Shown here one piece after another: positions 61,484 to 64,000 of a stretch of DNA of 64,000 nt. Under the pieces are notes generated by a model, which did no database searches, was not told the origin of the DNA, and saw only the letters and a program-made list of their open reading frames with translations. Numbering within the stretch: the first letter of the stretch is position 1; each line of letters begins with the position of its first letter. Origin of the DNA: Pseudomonas sp. CFBP13508 (GTDB taxonomy: Bacteria; Pseudomonadota; Gammaproteobacteria; Pseudomonadales; Pseudomonadaceae); contig NZ_QFZZ01000010.1 in NCBI RefSeq assembly GCF_005233515.1, positions 1 through 64,000 of the forward strand. The letters run 5' to 3'. The position numbers were made by a program, and so were the translations under genes.

Positions 61484-62497
61484 ATGCCAACGTTTTCTCA
61501 GCGTCATGTTGTGTTCTGGGTCAGTTGCATAATCATTTTCGGCGGTTTGCTGCTGGTGCTGCCGCTGCGCCTGTTGCCGAGCCTGCTGGCCGGGTTGCTG
61601 GTGTTCGAGCTGGTCAACATGCTCACCCCGCAATTGCAACGGCTGATCGAAGGGCGGCGTGCGCGCTGGCTGGCCGTGGCGCTGCTCGGCACGCTGGTGG
61701 TGAGTGTGCTGGCGTTGATTTTCGCCGGGGCAATCAGTTTCCTCCTGCATGAAGCGGAAAACCCCGGCGCCTCGCTGGATAAGTTCATGGGCGTGGTCGA
61801 TCGCGCGCGCGGACAGTTGCCGCCGTTCATCGACGCTTATCTGCCGGCCAGCGCGGCGGAATTCCGCGTGGCGATCGGCGAGTGGGCGAGCAAGCATCTG
61901 GCCGACCTGCAACTGGTCGGCAAGGACGCCGCGCACATGTTCGTCACCCTGCTGATCGGCATGGTGCTCGGCGCGATCATCGCCCTGCAGCGCATCCCCG
62001 ACGTGACCAAGCGCAAGCCGCTGGCCGCCGCGTTGTTCGACCGTTTGCATCTGCTGGTGCAGGCGTTCCGCAATATCGTCTTCGCGCAGATCAAGATTTC
62101 CCTGCTTAACACCGTGTTCACCGGGATCTTCCTCGCGGTGATCCTGCCGATGTTCGGCATCAAGCTGCCGCTGACCAAAACCCTGATCGTGCTGACCTTC
62201 CTGCTCGGCCTGCTGCCGGTGATCGGCAACCTGATGTCGAACACGCTGATCACCATCGTCGGCCTGTCGCTGTCGATCTGGGTGGCAATCGCCGCGCTGG
62301 GCTACCTGATCGTTATCCACAAGCTCGAATACTTTCTCAACGCGCGCATCGTCGGCGGGCAGATCAGTGCCAAGTCATGGGAGTTGCTTCTGGCGATGCT
62401 GGTGTTCGAAGCCGCGTTCGGTTTGCCGGGGGTGGTGGCGGGGCCGATTTATTACGCGTATCTGAAGAGTGAGTTGAAGCTCGGAGGAATGGTCTAG
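61484..62497 (+). CDS. AI-2E family transporter (PerM/YdiK-like)
   Basis: A 337-residue inner-membrane protein with about seven hydrophobic segments and the family's large soluble insert (about residues 90-140, ENPGASLDKFMGVVDRARGQLPPFI). The C-terminal GLPGVVAGPIYYAYLKSEL is the family signature. Some members export the signal AI-2 or sodium ions; a specific role cannot be given. Starts at ATG 61484, ends before a family C repeat. Confidence 0.85.
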   Translation: MPTFSQRHVVFWVSCIIIFGGLLLVLPLRLLPSLLAGLLVFELVNMLTPQLQRLIEGRRARWLAVALLGTLVVSVLALIFAGAISFLLHEAENPGASLDKFMGVVDRARGQLPPFIDAYLPASAAEFRVAIGEWASKHLADLQLVGKDAAHMFVTLLIGMVLGAIIALQRIPDVTKRKPLAAALFDRLHLLVQAFRNIVFAQIKISLLNTVFTGIFLAVILPMFGIKLPLTKTLIVLTFLLGLLPVIGNLMSNTLITIVGLSLSIWVAIAALGYLIVIHKLEYFLNARIVGGQISAKSWELLLAMLVFEAAFGLPGVVAGPIYYAYLKSELKLGGMV

Positions 62498-62498
62498 A

Positions 62499-62606
62499 AA
62501 AGCAGCTTCGAGTTGCAAGCTTCAAGCTGCAAGTTAAAGCAGAAGCGAGAGCCGCAGTGGCTTTTGCTCTTACTTGCAGCTTGCAGCTTAAAACTTGCAG
62601 CTGCCC
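62499..62606. repeat. Family C intergenic repeat (inverted)
   Basis: CAGCTTCGAGTTGCAAGCTT...GCAAG on the left is mirrored by CTTGCAGCTTGCAGCTTAAA...CTTGCAGCTG on the right, with a GCAGAAGCGAGAGCC centre. It fills the gap between convergent AI-2E and yegD genes. Confidence 0.85.
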
Positions 62607-63875
62607 CTAAACGCCATAGCGTTTGCGGGCTTCAATCGCCAAACCGCTACCAATGCTGCCAAAGATGTTCCCTTCCACATGCCGCGCTTTCGGCAGCATC
62701 GCCGAGACGCTGTTGCGCAGGGCCGGGATGCCGCTCGAACCACCAGTGAAGAACACCGTGTCGACCTGATCGACCGCCACGCCGGCATCATTGAGCAATT
62801 GCGTAACGCTGCCGCGCACCCGCTCGAGCAGGGCTTCGATCGCCGATTCGAACAACGCGCGACTCAGCTCGACGCTCAGCCCGGCTTCGATGCGGTCAAG
62901 CGGCACATGGCGGCTGTCGGCGTGGGTCAGCTGGATCTTGGTTTCCTCCACTTCCATCGCCAGCCAGTGCCCGGCGCGCTGTTCGATCAGCTTGAACAGA
63001 CGATCGATGCCGCCGGTGTCTTCGATGTCGTAGCGCATGCTGCCCAGCGCCAGCGTGGACTTCTGCGAGTACACCGAGTTGATCGTGTGCCAGGTCGCCA
63101 GGTTCATGTGGTGGCTGGTCGGCATGTAGGCGCCGCTCTTCATCCGGCTGCCATAGCCGAACAGCGGCATCAGGCCTTGCAGGCTCAGCTGTTTGTCGAA
63201 GTCGGTCCCGCCGATGTGCACGCCGCCAGTGGCGAGGATGTCGTCATGACGGTTGTCGACACCGCGACGCTCGGGCGAAAGACGTACCAGCGAGAAGTCA
63301 GAGGTACCACCGCCGATGTCGACGATCAGCACCAGCTCTTCTTTCTCGATGGTCGACTCGTAGTCGAATGCCGCGGCGATCGGCTCGTACTGGAACGACA
63401 CCTCTTTGAAGCCGATCTTGCGAGCCACTTCGACCAAAGTGTCTTCGGCTTCCTGGTCGGCGAGCGGATCGTCGTCGACGAAGAACACCGGGCGGCCCAG
63501 CACCACTTGCTCGAATTCCCGACCGGCGGCGGTTTCGGCGCGACTCTTGAGCTGGCCGATGAACAGCCCGAGCAGATCCTTGAACGGCATCGCCGTGCCG
63601 AGGACGCTGGTGTCGTGCTTGATCAGCTTGGAGCCGAGCAGGCTCTTGAGCGAGCGCATCAGTCGGCCTTCGTAGCCTTCCAGATACTCGTGCAGGGCCA
63701 GGCGACCGTAGACCGGGCGACGTTCCTCGATGTTGAAGAAAACCACCGACGGCAGGGTGATCTTGTCGTCTTCCAGCGCGATCATGGTTTCCATGCCGGG
63801 GCGCAGCCAGCCGACGGTGGAGTTGGACGTGCCGAAGTCGATGCCGCAGGCACGGGCTGGAGAGGCGTCTTTCAT
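62607..63875 (-). CDS. yegD: Hsp70 family chaperone YegD-like
   Basis: A 422-residue Hsp70/actin-fold ATPase without a substrate-binding domain. Phosphate 1 motif CGIDFGTSNSTVGW at residues 10-23, phosphate 2 VLIVDIGGGTSDFSLVRL, adenosine motif VFFTGGSSGIPALRNSV near the C-terminus. Similar in layout to E. coli YegD (450). ATG 63875 (MKDASPARACG) chosen because conserved sequence begins there; the ribosome-binding site is weak (GAAAG). The remaining bases to 64000 show no gene. Confidence 0.92.
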   Translation of the reverse strand: MKDASPARACGIDFGTSNSTVGWLRPGMETMIALEDDKITLPSVVFFNIEERRPVYGRLALHEYLEGYEGRLMRSLKSLLGSKLIKHDTSVLGTAMPFKDLLGLFIGQLKSRAETAAGREFEQVVLGRPVFFVDDDPLADQEAEDTLVEVARKIGFKEVSFQYEPIAAAFDYESTIEKEELVLIVDIGGGTSDFSLVRLSPERRGVDNRHDDILATGGVHIGGTDFDKQLSLQGLMPLFGYGSRMKSGAYMPTSHHMNLATWHTINSVYSQKSTLALGSMRYDIEDTGGIDRLFKLIEQRAGHWLAMEVEETKIQLTHADSRHVPLDRIEAGLSVELSRALFESAIEALLERVRGSVTQLLNDAGVAVDQVDTVFFTGGSSGIPALRNSVSAMLPKARHVEGNIFGSIGSGLAIEARKRYGV

Positions 63876-64000
63876 GTCTTTCGGATTCCGGTGAAAAAAC
63901 GGCCGCGCAGTGTATGCCAGTGCGCGGCAGATTCGAAGGCCGGTCATCCGCTATTTCGCCGGCAGACAGCTTGAAAAGCGCCGCTTCGCCCCAAACTTGC

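Noticed and set aside
47484..62330. TTATCCACA words at several places in coding DNA as a replication signal
   Set aside because: They occur in the epimerase, lipase and AI-2E genes as ordinary codons for Val/Ile-His-Asn or Tyr-Pro-Gln and are scattered; only the intergenic cluster at 44995-45378 is notable.

Overview
The window is typical of a fluorescent Pseudomonas chromosome (P. fluorescens group): GC-rich genes, hundreds of bases of REP-type palindromes between genes, azurin, a BraCDEFG leucine transporter, AmaA/AmaB pipecolate catabolism and a DesT-type regulator. The order rnr-rlmB-rpsF-rpsR-(membrane protein)-rplI-dnaB ... ygiQ ... LOG protein-azurin-nadE-pncB matches, from memory, the P. 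aeruginosa backbone. No phage, IS element, integrase or CRISPR array is visible.

Layout. 1-3400: a ferric-iron ABC transporter (permease and binding protein, possible Fur site) and two tandem tRNA-Leu(CAG) genes, each with its own promoter and terminator. 3550-10833: RNase R/RlmB, the S6-S18-membrane protein-L9 operon and the DnaB helicase. 10879-18303: two large paralogous proteins sharing an N-terminal domain but with different C-termini; one is a leucine-rich-repeat/NEL E3 ubiquitin ligase-type effector, the other carries a domain known to me only from large Pseudomonas toxin-like proteins. 18533-31972: YgiQ, a three-gene transglutaminase/ATP-grasp/alpha-E operon, a LOG hydrolase, azurin and NAD salvage (nadE, pncB). 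32022-39154: a small unknown gene pair, an amino-acid symporter with a divergent regulator, and L-pipecolate/lysine catabolism (amaB, amaA, LysR). 39523-44703: the branched-chain amino-acid ABC transporter. 44857-45540: a gene-free stretch with direct repeats and DnaA-box-like motifs. 45541-52803: SDR, CDF transporter, AGE epimerase, urease accessory genes ureEFG-J, DesT-like TetR and a secreted tandem-repeat protein. 53187-63875: AsmA, a ferritin-like protein, regulators, FMN reductase/SMR pair, a signal-less lipase, an EamA transporter, PsiF, an AI-2E family permease and a YegD Hsp70.

A thread through the window is nitrogen. I find well-spaced sigma-54 (-24/-12) promoter matches in front of the transglutaminase operon, braC and ureE, suggesting that amino-acid uptake, urea use and the poorly understood transglutaminase/ATP-grasp system may be induced together. 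The most unusual locus is the effector pair between dnaB and ygiQ, where a common N-terminal carrier is joined to unrelated C-terminal domains, as in polymorphic toxins.

Three intergenic repeat families are present: A (GGAGCTGCCGAAGGCTGCGA core), B (GGGAGCGAGCCTGCTCGCGA core) and C (AGCTTGCAGCTTG-like). Most A and B copies occur as inverted pairs (REPIN-like).
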